Source: Anaeramoeba flamelloides (Eukaryota > Metamonada > Anaeramoebidae). From it: 64,000 nucleotides of DNA. A program made the translations under genes and the position numbers. Where the stretch lies: the NCBI GenBank assembly GCA_027625915.1, contig JANTQA010000063.1, positions 558,001 to 622,000 of the forward strand, given 5' to 3'. Under the pieces are notes generated by a model. That model was not told where the DNA came from. It saw only the letters and a list, made by a program, of their open reading frames with translations, and searched no databases. Shown here in pieces: positions 45,989 through 59,500 of this stretch. The number at the start of each line of letters is the position of its first letter. Position 1 is the first letter of the stretch.

Positions 45989-46356
45989 CAGTTAATTCCA
46001 CTTTGAAGGGAATCGTCTCTATTATTTTTTTTTTGACCAATTTCTAAATAAAGATCCCTATCTAGAATTATGTTTAATATGAAAATAAACAGGGGTTTCA
46101 AATAAAAGTAATTGGCAACAAATATTCTCAATCTCTATTAAATTTTGATAAAAAAATTTAATAGAGATTAGTCCCTTAACAATATTTTAATCAAAATTTA
46201 AGGTAAAAAGAATAATCTCAAATTAAGGTACAAAAATTGGATTTTTTTTTTACACAAATTATTTTACTTGAATTTAAATTTTGGGCCTTAATTTTAGATC
46301 AATTTTGTGCCTTAAATTTCTTCCAAAGTTTGTGTTTTAAAAATAGATACTCACTG
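45989..46356. mobile_element. Tc1/mariner-like MITE copy 3, split by a TTAA-type MITE
   Basis: TA at 45987-45988 and 46357-46358; ends CAGTTAATTCCACTTTGA and AGATACTCACTG. The interior after the insertion (CTCAAATTAAGGTACAAAAA, GTGCCTTAAATTTC) matches the 195-bp family. Total 368 bp; removing the 167-bp insert and its flanks leaves about 195 bp, the size of the two uninterrupted copies. Confidence 0.8.
46008..46174. mobile_element. TTAA-type 167-bp MITE, copy 2, nested
   Basis: Left end GGGAATCGTCTCTATT, right end AATAGAGATTAGTCCC, followed by TTAA (46175-46178); the left flank is TTGA, a worn TTAA. Reversed relative to 24383-24560; both carry the GCCAATTAC / GTAATTGGC and TTTCTAAATAA blocks. 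Confidence 0.75.
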
Positions 46357-46359
46357 TAT

Positions 46360-47525
46360 TAAAAAAAAAAATTAACAAATACTGAAACTAAACAATCACC
46401 ATATGGGTTCCCAATTAGTAAAACAACCTATTTCAGAATTAAAAACAAGACAGCTTTTAATACCAAACGATCTGTAAACCAAACAATTATTTTTGGTAAA
46501 AAGTAAATTAAAAAAAAATTATAATATTTTTACTTCCTTTTCCATTTTTAAAAATTCAAATATACCAACTTTCTAAATGTTCTTTAAAAAAATATTTGGA
46601 AGAACAACCAATTTAATATATTGCCTTGATGTTTTAACTATATATATATAAAGTTTTATTTAAATCTTGTGTAAAAAAAATTGGAAGAAAAATTAAAAAT
46701 ATTCCAATATTTATTTGAATTTTATGGTATTCAAAATTAAAGAGTCTATTATTCTTTCCGGGATGTTTGTTTCAAAAAAGAAAACAAGGTACACTCAACA
46801 CAACTTTTAAGACACAGACCTTAACCAGAAGTTGGGGGAATAGCAAAAATTCCACATTAAAGTAAAAAAATACTTCTGTGGACATAAGTTAAACTCTATT
46901 TCACTCAAAAGGTGCACAGCCAAAAATGAAAAATTAACTTAATTTTTTCAGAATCAACCAAAACTACAATTATTTAGGAATAATAGTAAAAAATAAACTT
47001 TGGATTGGGGTTTAGATTCATTAAAGAAATACCTGAACAAACCCATAAATTTTAGAAAAAAAAATAGTAAAAAAAAATTGAGTACATTCATTGGAACGTC
47101 TCCGCTAAAATTTCTCAATTTCTTTTGTAAATTAAAATAATTTATAAGATTTTTTACTTGTAAATGTATGATTTTTAAAAGAACATACAAATCCTAACTT
47201 TTTTTAATAATAGGAATAAGAATAAGAGAAACATAAAAAAAAAAAATCAAAGAAAAGAAGAGAAAAAAAAATAAAAAAACCAAAAAAAATTTACAAAATT
47301 AGAATAAATGATTTTGATCTAAAAAGTGAAAATTTATTTTGAGAAGAATAATGAATTAAACTCATAGAATATGTTCTATTTCTTCAATAAAACTTGGCCA
47401 CTTTAAAAGGAGTTTTGGAAAAAAAATTCCTTAAAAAGTGTGCCTAAATTTGAAATCGTTTTGTAATCAAATTTGGTTAAAAGTTTCTGCCCGATTAGCT
47501 CTAAATCATTTTCAAGTCAATAGGG
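46360..47525. other. Gene-free stretch
   Basis: Nothing recognised. The minus frame 46954-47190 has no motif. Confidence 0.45.
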
Positions 47526-47529
47526 TCAG

Positions 47530-47965
47530 CTGTGGAGAGTACACTATATGTTTTGAAATGGTTTTAATGGATATTGGAAGAAAAAATTAATTTTTGAAAT
47601 TCCAAAATTGAAATCATTTTTTTACATTTTAATTTTTTTATTTACACCTTTTTGTTTTTTTTTTCGATTTTTTTTTTAAACAAAATTGTTTTAAAAAATT
47701 TATTTTTATTGCAAGATCGATAGTCACTTAGTAAAAACATTTTATTTTAATGTTATTAATAAAGGAATAATGATTGTACAGAAATCATATTGATTTAAAT
47801 TGGGATTTTATTTGTTCTTCAATTGGAGATCAAAATGAACATTCTTGTTTTTCTCAATAGGATTCCCAGCATTTGGGTTTTTTTATTTTTTTGAAAATCT
47901 ATTGATTTATTAGTTTTATTTCCGGCGGATATCAACTATTATTTGATTTTTATTATTCAAGTTAT
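47530..47965 (+). repeat. CAGTCAAAGG-family repeat, start worn
   Basis: TTTTAATGGATATTGGAAGA, TTCCAAAATTGAAATCATTT, TTGCAAGATCGATAGTCACT and CTTGTTTTTCTCAATAG run in the same order as at 12230-12690. The CAGTCAAAGG end itself is not preserved (GGTCAGCTGTGG at 47524). Confidence 0.62.
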
Positions 47966-49120
47966 TTCTTATTCAATCTTCAAAGGTCATTTATAAAAAA
48001 TAATCAATATTGTAAAAAAATTTTGGAGCATTTTGAATGAAATAAAGTTTACTTATTCTATAATAATTTATGTAATTATGATCTCAATTTTTAAAATCCA
48101 GTGGTATCCAAAAAAAAACAAACAATATAGAGTAACCCCCATATACACACATAATTAAAATTTTCATTGTAGTAAAAATGTACCAAACTTTATTTAACTT
48201 GATAAAAAAAGCTTCAAGTATTGAAATGATTGTTATTATATCTTAACAATATATAATATTTTTTACAGTATTTATGAACTCTTATCCAACATAGAGAAAT
48301 ATAAAATAAAAGTAGTCTCAATTATAGATAAATTATAATTAAGGCTCTGTATTTAACCCCCCCTTAAAAAAAAAAAAAAAAAAAATCTCTATTAGTAAAA
48401 TAATAAAAAAAGTTGAAATCATCAATTAAAAAAGAATCAAAACTTTATTTAGGCCAAAGTATCCCAATTTTTAACACTGGTGATCAAAAAAAAAAAAACG
48501 ACAAAGTAACCCAAAAAAGTATTTCTAAAACCAATTCGTATTTTTAAAAAACTCATTAATTTATCACTACAACCTAGCAATAAAGTTCTAAATTAAAATT
48601 TAATAAAGTAACCTATTTCATTAATCATAGTTGTACAAATATTCAGATCTCTTTATTAAAAAAAATTATGGTACTAATTCAAACAACGCCAACCTAAAAG
48701 GAAACAACCACCAACCCACTCAATACTTGGGATGTTATAAAAAAAAAACAATTCAATCAAGTTTTTACTGTTTTTTTTTTTTTAATCTCTTTCATTTCAG
48801 AAAACTAAATCGAGTTTAAAATACTTCTAATGACTGTAATTAAAAGGTTGTTTTGACTACTCTTTGAATTAGGAGTCACAAATTTAGTCACTTTAAAACT
48901 CTCTATTTAGCAGATTAAGAGCTCTTGGGCACTTAACCCTTACCAATAAAGCCTTGACTCTCTTTCATTTCTTTTATTTTTTTCTTTTCAAACATTTTTA
49001 TTGTCATTATTTAGAAATAAAACTTTCTTTTCATTTTTTAAAGAAAAGATATCCTATGAGTTATAATCGTGCCTAAATTATAACTAGAATAAAAAAATTT
49101 AAATACAATTTTCGAGTAAC
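47966..49120. other. Gene-free stretch with a repeat fragment
   Basis: About 48862-48925 (CTCTTTGAATTAGGAGTCAC..CTCTATTTAGCAGA) resembles 42029-42085 in intron 3 of the CAP gene. A poly-A run of about 20 lies near 48366-48385. Nothing coding recognised. Confidence 0.45.
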
Positions 49121-49124
49121 AGGA

Positions 49125-49378
49125 AGTATCTTCAGGTTCCTAGCTTTTCCAGAATTCAAAAGAATATAGAAAAATCCTTAATTTTGCACAATTATTTTAA
49201 ATTCTGGAAAAGCTAACGGTGTTTTATTTTTAATTTGAGAAATAAACTGAAAATTGATTAATTTTCTTTTATTTCTCTTAATTAAAAAAAAACCTAACGA
49301 TAAACAGGAGATATATTTATTGAATCACCTCTCTTTTCAATATTATAAAAAAAAATTAAAAAAAAAAAAAAAAATATC
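49125..49378 (+). repeat. Hairpin cassette with A-rich end
   Basis: In order: TTCAGGTTCCTAGC (49129-49142), hairpin A (CTTTTCCAGAATTCAAAAGA..TTTAAATTCTGGAAAAGCT, 49144-49211), hairpin C (about 49218-49295), ACAGGAGATATATTTATTGA with CTCTCTTTTC (F, 49305-49340), then a poly-A tail to about 49375. Orientation and terminal A-tract match the other copies. Confidence 0.7.
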
Positions 49379-49399
49379 AATTTTTTTGATTAATTTACC

Positions 49400-49890
49400 T
49401 TTGAAGAATAAATATGAAATAAGCAGAAAAATACACATTAAAGTACACTTTAATATTCCATTCGAAATAAAACTAATGAATCAATATCTTTTCCGAGAAA
49501 TTGTAAAACTCAAAATTCTTAGCAAGCCATTGAAAAAACTCAAAAATTGTCATTTTGATCCCCACATAAAGATCAAATAAAATTCCAATAGAAAAGAATA
49601 AGATTTTTCTCAAATCATTTTCACTGTTTCAATAATATTAGAATAACACCCGTTTACTTGTTGACTATAGATCCTTCAATTTTAACAAAATTCGTAAAAC
49701 GGATTACATATCAAAAAATAAAGGAAAAAAGATATTTCAAAAAAAAATTAGAAAAAATTTGTAAAAAATGATTTAAATTTTCAAATGTTCCAAAATTTAT
49801 TTTTTTCTTCTAATATCCATTAAAACCCCTTTAAATACATGTGGTTCACCCATTGCAAGAGGTACCCTTTGGTCGGAAAATTGTAGAATT
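49400..49890 (-). repeat. CAGTCAAAGG-end family, reversed copy
   Basis: Reverse complement starts near 49885 with TTTTCCGACCAAAGGGTACC, then TTTTAATGGATATTAGAAGA and TTCTATTGGAATTTTATTTG, matching 12-kb and 47-kb copies. It lies immediately next to the cassette ending at 49378. Confidence 0.65.
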
Positions 49891-50142
49891 TCAAAGACAA
49901 AAAAAAAAAAAAAAAAAGCAAGTTAAATTATAGTTTCTATTCGTTTATTTTTTATTTAAGAAATTTATTTCTCAACATTGTAAAAAAATGGGGAATTTTA
50001 AGAAGAAATATTCTGAAAATTAATTTATATAAATAAAAAATAGTTGTAAATAATGATTATAACAATTTTGATATTTAAAATATAAAACAATAAAATATAT
50101 AAATGTATGATTACGTAGATATAGAATGATAAATATTTAAAA

Positions 50143-50500
50143 TTAATCTATAAATTCCACCCCCTCGTATTTCCTATTACCAATTTTGGTTTCTGGCAAC
50201 AATATCTTTTTGTTTAAGAAATTAACAACCGATATATATGATTCAGTTTTATCATCAACCTCCACAGTTTTTAATATGACCATCTCGTCTGGTCTTCCTG
50301 GAACAAATTTAAAACTTGAAAAGCCCTTTTCGGGGTTAAAGTCTGTTATTTCATCAATTTCCAATTTTTTAAATCTGGAATTGACTGTGATCATTTTATT
50401 TGATCCTTTATGTTCATCCTTATTTTCGTCATAAGCTTCTTCTGAAATTCTTCTTGGTAAAAAAAACCATCTTTTATACCTTGGACTCCAATTTACAGCC

Positions 50501-50540
<40 letters not shown>

Positions 50541-53500
50541 TTTTTTTTGGTTTAGTTAATAATTGTATTTTGATAATTTCATAGATGTATTATTAGATAA
50601 ATATAAAACTAGTCCCATACACTATATATAAATATACACAGAGATATGTTTATTCAAATTTTAAATTAACTTAAAATGGATAAAAATGTTTTCCATCACG
50701 GATCCAAATTGAGAGTTTTTTTCACAAATGATTGATACCTTTCATTGATGATCTATTTAATTGATAATGAAACAACAGAAGAAACCTCTTATATTACTGG
50801 AAATGAAATAAATTCATTTCACAATTTTTAAAATTATTATTGAGATTGTTTTTTATTTATTTTTAATCTTTGCTTTTTTGATACAACTAAACTCTTTTTT
50901 CAAAAATTGTCAAATCTAAACTATATTTCAAAAATTGTTACTCACCCGAAATAATAAATTAACTCTTTTTCAGTCAAATGGGCCCAGTTTTATTATAGAA
51001 ATAGAACATATTCTCTAAGTCTAACCCAATATTCTTCTCAAAATATATTTTCAATTTTTAATTCTGATCATTTTTTCTAAATTTGTAAATTTTTTTTTTT
51101 TGTTTTTTGATTTTTGCTTTTTTTCTTGTTTTTTCTTTTTTTTTTTTTTTTTTTTTTCTTTTTTTTTTTTTTTTAAAAAAGCCAATTTGAAAAAAAAAAT
51201 TTTAAAAACCCACAATTAATTCTAATAAAAATGAGACTTTTTAATTTCTTTAAAAATCAATATATATATATATATATATATATATATTGATGGGAGGAAA
51301 TTAATTTTCTCTTACAGCGGTTAGGTTTTTTTTACTTTTTGAAATAAAAAGAAAATTTCAAAAATAATTCCTTTTAATTTCAAAAATTAAAAAAAACCTC
51401 GTTAGCTTTTCCAGAGTTTTCTGTATATTTTGAAAATCAATAGATTTTCGTTAGGTTTTTTTTACTTTAGAAATAAAATAGAAGACCTCAAAAAAACCTA
51501 GAACACTTCACAGATAAAACAGAAAACCCCAAGAAAACCGACGTTAGCTTTTCCAGAATTTAAAAGAATTGAGAAAAATCATCGATTTTACTCTATTCTT
51601 TTGAATTCTGGAAAAGCTAGGCAATCCACGGCACTTCACCGAATTCCTAAATTTTTATTTAGGAATTTTATTAAAGACTCAAAAATAAGTTTATTACCCA
51701 CTAAGGCTAATAAGCACGATGAATCTTTTTTTGTAATAATATTCGATAAATTATTATTTTTTAATATATACTAATAAAAAAAAAAATAATATGACATGTA
51801 ATACGTGTGATATAGAAGTGTTTCAAGTGTTATAAAATTTGAAAGAAACTGATTAAAATATTAATAACTTCATCTATAACATGTTATAAAAAAATGAACA
51901 AATATTAACATTTTTTTTTTGTTATAAAATAGGTTATAAAATTTTGTAACGTGTTCCATCTCTGTTATTAGAAATAAAATATGCTATATAATGTGTTATA
52001 AATTAAGTATATTGAAAAGCAATAATACAATAAAAAAAAAAATACATAATACATCTTGTTAAAATTGTTTAACCATTAAAAATCATGATAGAAAACTGTT
52101 ATAAATTGTAAAATTATCATTAAAAAAATTTTTTTAAACGAATTGTAATTAAATATTTTTATTTTATTTTTTTTTTAAAGATTTTTTATATAATAAAAAT
52201 TTATAACAATATAAATACGTTTTTATAACTTTTTTTATTCAAAAATCACAATATAAACAAGATTTTTGTTATAAAGATGTTATCCGATTGTTTTAAAATT
52301 ATTTTTTTATTAGGGTATTAGATATATTAATTATTTTTAATTCAGATATCCATAGTTTGCGATTATTTTCATCGGCTGGACAATTCCATAGAAGATGGTC
52401 TAAATCTTCAAAGATATCTAAATTGTTTATTTTTTTACATATCTTACAATATTTTGATTTATTTTTATTCAAAACATAAGAATGCCTGTTAAGGTAATTC
52501 GTAAAATTTCTGAGTTTTAAAATTGAAGTTGAACCCTTCCATTTTAAACATCTTTTGTCTTTAGGTTTTGCAAAATTTAAAAGAATAGAGGAAAACCAAA
52601 GATTTTACTCTATTCTTCTGAATTTTGGAAAAGCTAACGTTAGGTTTTCTTGGGGTTTTCTGTTTTATCTGTGAAGTGTTCTAGGTTTTTTTGAGGTTTT
52701 CTATTTTATTTGTGAAGTGTTCTAGGTTTTTTTTACTTTTGAAATAAACTGAAAATTTATTAAAATTTTCGGTTTATTTCTAAAGTAAAAAAAAACCTAA
52801 CGAAAATCTATTGATTTTCCAAATATATAGAAAACTCAAAAAAAGCTAACGTTCGTTTTTTTTTTTAATTTAAAAAATAAACCGAAAATTTCTAAATTTT
52901 TCTTTTTATTTCTAAAATTAAAAAAAACCTAACTACATTTCCAACTTGGACTATTTTCTAAATTTTTAATTCTGAAATTTTCTAGTTCAATTTCTAGTTG
53001 TTTTAAATTTTTCGATTGCCAATTAATATTTTCAAATTCTTTTTTTCTAAAAGGGAGATAATTAATTAATTCATCAAAACCGAGGATTTTTAATTTTTGA
53101 ATGAACTTAAATCTTTTTTTATATATTGTTATTCTGACAGGATCTATATTTGTTTCTGTTTTATAAATAAGCCTAGGGGGGGTGTGGGTTGATTAATAAA
53201 AAATTTGTAATTTTTTTATTAATCCAAGTCTCGATATCTTTAAATTCCGTTTTTATCAAATCAAATATTTTGAATTCATATTAATAATTGTTTATAAAAT
53301 ATAGCTTTAAAAAACTGAATTTTTAATCCATTAGAAAATTGTTTTGTTGTGAGATATTGATTAATTTTTTACAAATTGGTCTTAACTTTATCTAGGTTAA
53401 ATTTTTAATGAGTCTTAGCCTCAGCCAAATAACAAGATATAAAATTTCCTTTGGAATTAAAGTTTTTTTAGTTTTATTATTGCTAGAATTCATTCCAAAA

Positions 53501-56500
53501 TCTCTTATTATTTTATAGATTTTTTATAATTGAAAATTGATTTCTATTAATGTTCCTTTCGTTCGTAAAATTAGATCATCTGCAAACATTTGGACATGTG
53601 ATGCCAGTGATTTGATTTTTTTCTAAGAGGGAATGATTAATAAATCCAAATAATAAAGGAGATAATGGATTTCCCTGAATAACACCAATTCCTTCTTTTG
53701 AGTAATAAGCAAGTAGATATTTTACAACAATTTCATTTTTTATGATTTTTTAATTGAATAATAAATAAGTGAATGATGAATAGAGTCAAAACATTTTTGC
53801 ATATCTATTGTAACGATATAAATATTTTCTTTTTTAAATTTATTTTTTTAAAATTTGATATTCATTCAATAAGTTTAAAACTCAAATGCTGATATCTAAT
53901 TTTTTTTTTAAATCCAAATTGGTTTTTTTGAAACTAAATCTCAAGATTCTTAGATTCCTCCATATAACAATTTAAGAAAAAATCTTGGGAGAGTTTTGTT
54001 AATTGAAATTGGTCGGTAATAAAGTGGTATTCCTTCGTCTCCAGATTTATGAATGAATAATAAATTTCTTTTTTTAATAAATTTAATATTTTTCTGAGAA
54101 TTATCATTAATCCAATTAAAAAATATAAAAATTGTTTTTTTTTGCCTAAATTTAGTTTTTGTTTTTGAAGATAAATTATGAATTCTTTTGTAATTTTTTG
54201 TTATTTCAATTTTTCGTTATTATAAGATCCTATGGTACTTTTTTTTTTTTGTTAATTGTGTTTTTTGTCATTAAGATCTTGTAAATTTATTATTATTATT
54301 CTTATTTTTGTCTTTTGCAAGTTTAGAATCTATATTTTTGTTGTTTGAATTTTTTTATTGGGATCTTGTTGATTTTTATTTTGTGCTATTTCTCTTTGTT
54401 GTAGATACTCTATGAATTTTTTTTTTTTTTTGTTATTTGAATTTCATTCATTCAAAAAGTTTACTCTCGTATTATTATTTTGAGAGAGTAAGACACCACT
54501 TGGGTTAAAAAAAAAAAAAAAAAAATCACTGTAAGTGAATAGAGCCTAAAGAATGATAAAGATGATCAATACATCTTTTTAATTCTCATTTTCGAAAGAA
54601 AGATATTTTCTAATTTTAAGTAAAGTGTGTATTTTACAATAAAAAATTTAGAGAACGAAATACGAAAAAAAAATGATCTCTTCTGAATACTGATAAATTT
54701 AAAAAAATTCAAAAAAATTTTTAGTTCAATTCCCATATTTGTAAATCTTGTAATTATTCTACTTTTAAAGCAGTTATTGAAAAAGAATATTTTGAAAGAT
54801 TAACTAATTTTACAAGGTTTCATAACATTTGTACCAATAACATGCTTTATTTGAAATCTAAAGTAAAAAAATTTACAAAATGAAAATTGCAGAAAAAATT
54901 TTCAAACATTTATGTGAATTTATCATTATTTATTTCTATCAATATGGGCACTGTTAATAATAATAAAAAAATTCACGAGAAAATTGTAATTAATCAATAC
55001 ACATTTTCAAAGAAAGATGCTTTTTTTTTTTAAGAAATTACTTTTTATACCAGAAAGACATATTCCTATACAAAAGGTATATTATTCATTTACGTGATCT
55101 TTTTTTTTAATTTTCTTTGTAAAAATATTTGAGAAGAGAACGATAAGATTTTTTTTAAAATATTACATATTAGAGTATTCAATATAAAAAGAAATCATTT
55201 TAATTATTCAAAGTTAATCCATTTTCTATTTTTTTTTTTTTAAGATCAAATTCATGTACAATTTAAAATATTAGTTGAAAATACAATTATCTCTAAGTAA
55301 AGTATACACATTCAAATATTACAGTTAAAAATCCAATAAAAAGAAAAATAATTATCAAATAATAAGCAAATATCCTAAAAAAGATAAAATGATGAAAAAA
55401 AAAATCATACTTCATGAACTTGATATCCAGGGAATTTTGAGTTTGTTATTTCACGTATAACGTTATATTTGTCTGTCCAATCTTCATGAACAATTTCCCC
55501 ACTTTTATATATTTTTTTTACATAGCAGTGATTATAATTAACAATTTTCTATAATTAAAAACGAATTAAAATATAGAAATAATAACAAAAAATATAAAGG
55601 TTTTAATAAGATCAAAAAAAAATATTTTCAAATAAAAGAATAATTTTATTAAGGGTCTTGTATTTTTTAAAAAATGGAATGAAATCTTGTCAAGATACCT
55701 CAAATAATTTTTTTTTTGTAATTTGTGTTTTGGCTTATGAAATGGATTCAATTAACCCCACCTAAACAAATTTATTAATTAAGAGTCTATTTTTTGAAAT
55801 CCAAATTTTCACATTTTTCCAATATAAAACAAAAAAAAAGGTAACCTATTATTTTTATTAACAATTAAGTTAATTCTTGAAAATTGTGTATCATATTTTT
55901 CGTTATATGTTGGAAAGTAACTGATTTTGAAAAATAATTTTTCATTTAGTTATTATTTACATTATTAATATTTCAATTCAAATCTTAACAAATAAAACGA
56001 ATAGACGTGCCTGTGATTAAAAAAATCTAAATAAGACTGATGTATCTTTAACCAAGCTTTTTAATGAAATTCAGATCTCTTTCGAAAAAATTTTGTTTCT
56101 TTAGTGTTTTGAAAAAAGTTATTTTCTGGTTTTCCAAAAAATAAAAAAAAATTGCTAAACAATTTCGATTTTTAAAATTTTTTTGACAAATTATTTGGTC
56201 TCACTTCACAAGAATTCGTTATAACAATTTAAACCATTTTTGACAGAAAAAAAATCGATTTTAAATTTTGAGGGTAAAATTACTTAATTCACAAAAATAG
56301 CTTCAAGAAAATTTTATTGTAGGAAAATCAAATTTCATATTAAAACAATATCACAATTTATTAGTAAAATTTGTAAATGGCTTTTAAAAATTTAAAGGTT
56401 ATAACTATCCTTCCTGAAAGTAATATAAATATTTTTCAATAAGTTAAATAAATCAATTTTTTTGATTAACCAAAGGAATTATCTCAAAAAAGAAAAAAAA

Positions 56501-59500
56501 TCTCTTACATTAATATTTATTATAATAAATACTATTTATGATGTAATAGTGGCGGGAATAGCTAATAAATAGAGTAAAAACTTTTTATAGATATTTTTTT
56601 ATTGTAATTTAAGGGGGTGATTTTTAATTCCTCTTATTTGTTGTTAGGCTTTTTTTAATATTTTGCTTTTATTTGGAAAATTAATAGATTTTCGTTCGGT
56701 TTTTTTGACTTTTCGAAATAAACAGAAAATTTTAATAAATTTTCGGTTTATTTCGAAAAGTAAAAAAAATCTAGAACACTTCACAAATAAAATAAAAACC
56801 CTCAAAAAAACCTAGAACACTTAATAAATAAAACAGAAAACTTCAAGAAAACATAGGCACTTAACGGCACTCTACGGCACTTCACGTTAGGTTTTTTTAA
56901 TTTGAGAAATAAAAATAAAATTTCAAAAAATTTCTGTTTATTTCTAAAATTAAAAAACTGCCGATAGCTTTTCCAGAATTCAAAAGAATTGAGTAAAATC
57001 TTTGATTTTTTTCTCTATTCTTTTAAATTCTTGAAAACCTAGGCACTTGACAATACTTGGCGGTACTCTGCAGTACTTCCCGAAACGCTAAATATAAAGT
57101 CTAAACTTTGAAAAAATAAATTAAAAATGAAAATTGTATTTTAATATGGTTTTTCTTTTTTGGGCTTCTCAGATAATTTTTTTTTCTTTGAATTTATCAG
57201 TATTCAAACAATAGATCTAAATTAACCAATTTGAAAAAAGTGGTAAAAGGGTTTTAATAGGGTCCTAAAAATTCGTCTATTAAAGTTTATTGGCTGTTTT
57301 CGATATAATTATGAAAACTTTTTGATCACACTTTTTTAAAATTACTGTCTCAAGATTAGGGATCTAATATGGAAGTAATTTACATAAATTTCAAATTCTT
57401 AAGCAATTGAATACTTATTTTTCAAATAATACAGTTGTGTAAATAACCCGTGTTTTTTATTTTAATTCATTACTAAAATTTAACTCATGCAAAAAATATT
57501 GGATGGCTGTAGAAATAAAAGAAACAAATCAATGGGATGACAACATTATATAAACAAGAAATTGGGTTCTTTAAATAAATTTTAAAAAAGAATTATGAAG
57601 ATATGGAAAGATTAAAAGTTAATTTTTTTGACAAAAAAATGAGCATAATTTCATTTTTTTAGTTTTTATAAAAAAATCATTTAAACTCAGAAATTTTGTA
57701 AATATGATGAAATTTTTGAAACAAAACATTCAATATTATTGAACCATTTCGATTAATCAAAGATCTAACCTCTAAAGTCAATTTGAATCTGAACCAAGAA
57801 TATATAAGTGCCTTCTGGTCTTCCAATATCCAAGTCTGAAAAAAAAACAATGAGTTAAATTTTAGTAATGGGTTAAAGGTTGTCAACACTGGTTATTTAC
57901 ACCACTGTAGTTAAGGGCCCAGTCATTTGTCATGAATTTGCTCCAGACCCAAGGGATGGCTTGCCAACTAAAAATGGCATTGTGAAATTGAACTTCTCTT
58001 TTGGATGAAAACATTTGAATAACAAAAAAAAAAATATAAGAGGATCCTAATTACTGAAATCCAAAAACTGAACAATTCAAAAATAAGTTTGAAAGAGTTC
58101 TCAATTTCAAAAAATTCAAATTTAATTCAAAAAATTACTAATTTCTTATTTGATATTTCCAAAGGGTTAAATTTCTTCAATTTAAAACAAATTGTTTTCT
58201 GTCAGTTCATAAAATCAATTTAATTCTATTTCATCTAATTTATGGTTGTTTTGTAACCCTCTGTATTTGACAAAGTAAGGATTTTGTATGATTCTTTCTG
58301 TAAAAATAACTTGTTTGAAAAAGGAAAAAAATTTCAAAAAAATCTTCGAGATCTCAAAAAGGTCAAAGAGCGACACTTCGAAACTAATATAGTTGAATTT
58401 CCAAATTTTAATTCACAATCATTCGAATTCGAAATTTAGTATCGCTATTTGGCGCCTTTTTTCTAAAAATGTTTTCTTTTTTGATTGTTGATTTTTGGAG
58501 ATCGATCGTACATTAGATGTTTTTTTGTTTTGTTTGGAATTAGGTACTTTTAAAAAATTGCAAAAATTTTTTTCCATTTCAGAAAATTATTTTTTTCTGT
58601 AATGACTTGACCCTTAAAAGGTCAAAGATATTGAATTGGAAGCAAATTATCCGTTTTTTTGTTTCTGTGATTTTTGTGATTCTCTTATTGTCTACAATTT
58701 AAAAAAGGTTGATAATCTTTTTTTTTGCATTTTAAAATTTTTTGGCAAAACATTTGTTTTTTTAAAATATAAAATCGAATAATTCCAATTTTCTTATTAT
58801 TTTATCAACCAAATCCAAATAAGTTCACTCTCATTTTGAGTACAAGCTTAATTTGAAGTAGTTTTTTTGAAAAACTGTTGGTTAAAGTAGTTATGTAAAG
58901 AGTTCTAACGAAAAAACAAGGTACACTTTGAAATTAGCAAAGAATTTTGGAAAGAAAAACAATAACAAAAAAACAAATTATTAGTTACCCCATTATCTGT
59001 AAATTCTTTACCAATCGAGCCAACATACAAAACATCGTCTTTGATTGTTGCCCATTCGCATTTAAAACCTTTTGGTTGGTTTCCATCTCCCGTTGTTAAA
59101 ATATATTTTGGCACTACACTCTTTTCCTTAATTTCATAACCAATCCCAGATCTGTCATCAAACGCAAGAAGCATGCCATTCCATTTAATAAGCTCAGACA
59201 ACTCCATCCCACGATCAGACTCTGCAATGTGGCCACGAAGGGGGGTTTCCTTTTCCCAAACAAGGGAATATGTGTCGTCGGGATTACGAGTGAGGGTTCC
59301 TTGGTTAAAATACGAAATCCATGTATGCTTCTCTGTTACTAATTTGGATTTTTTATCCAAGTCAGAAATGATTCCAATGGTATACTTGTCGCGCACAGTA
59401 CCGATCATTTTTGCATTTTTGATGTTCGTCGTAATGGTTAACGAAAAAAGAAAAAGTATCAAGATTGCAATACACCCAATGACGCGAGGGTTGTTTTTCA

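Larger units (their letters stand above)
51285..54170 (-). mobile_element. LINE copy 2, old and twice interrupted, with hairpin-cassette 3' end
   Basis: Minus strand within apyrase intron 2. Matches LINE copy 1 throughout: NQSLP/IS region near 53990, HVQMFADDLIL near 53580 (FADD in place of YADD), GVIQGN-like block near 53680, CKICKKINN..DHLLWNCP near 52410 (the same CCHC knuckle), and the 3' tail at 51645-51770. Frames are broken in many places. Two blocks absent from copy 1 interrupt it: 51780-52330 and 52562-52932. The 3' end continues into module D (GGTGAAGTGCCGTGGATTGC), hairpin A (51538-51628), further modules and the F hairpin (AGAGAAAATTAATTTCCTCC) by an (AT)n tract. Confidence 0.82.

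Noticed and set aside
57677-57889. 70-codon minus frame inside a mariner-like MITE, first tried as an apyrase exon
   Set aside because: It lacks any apyrase block, lies within the MITE, and exon 1 joins exon 2 at 55548 directly with conserved residues.
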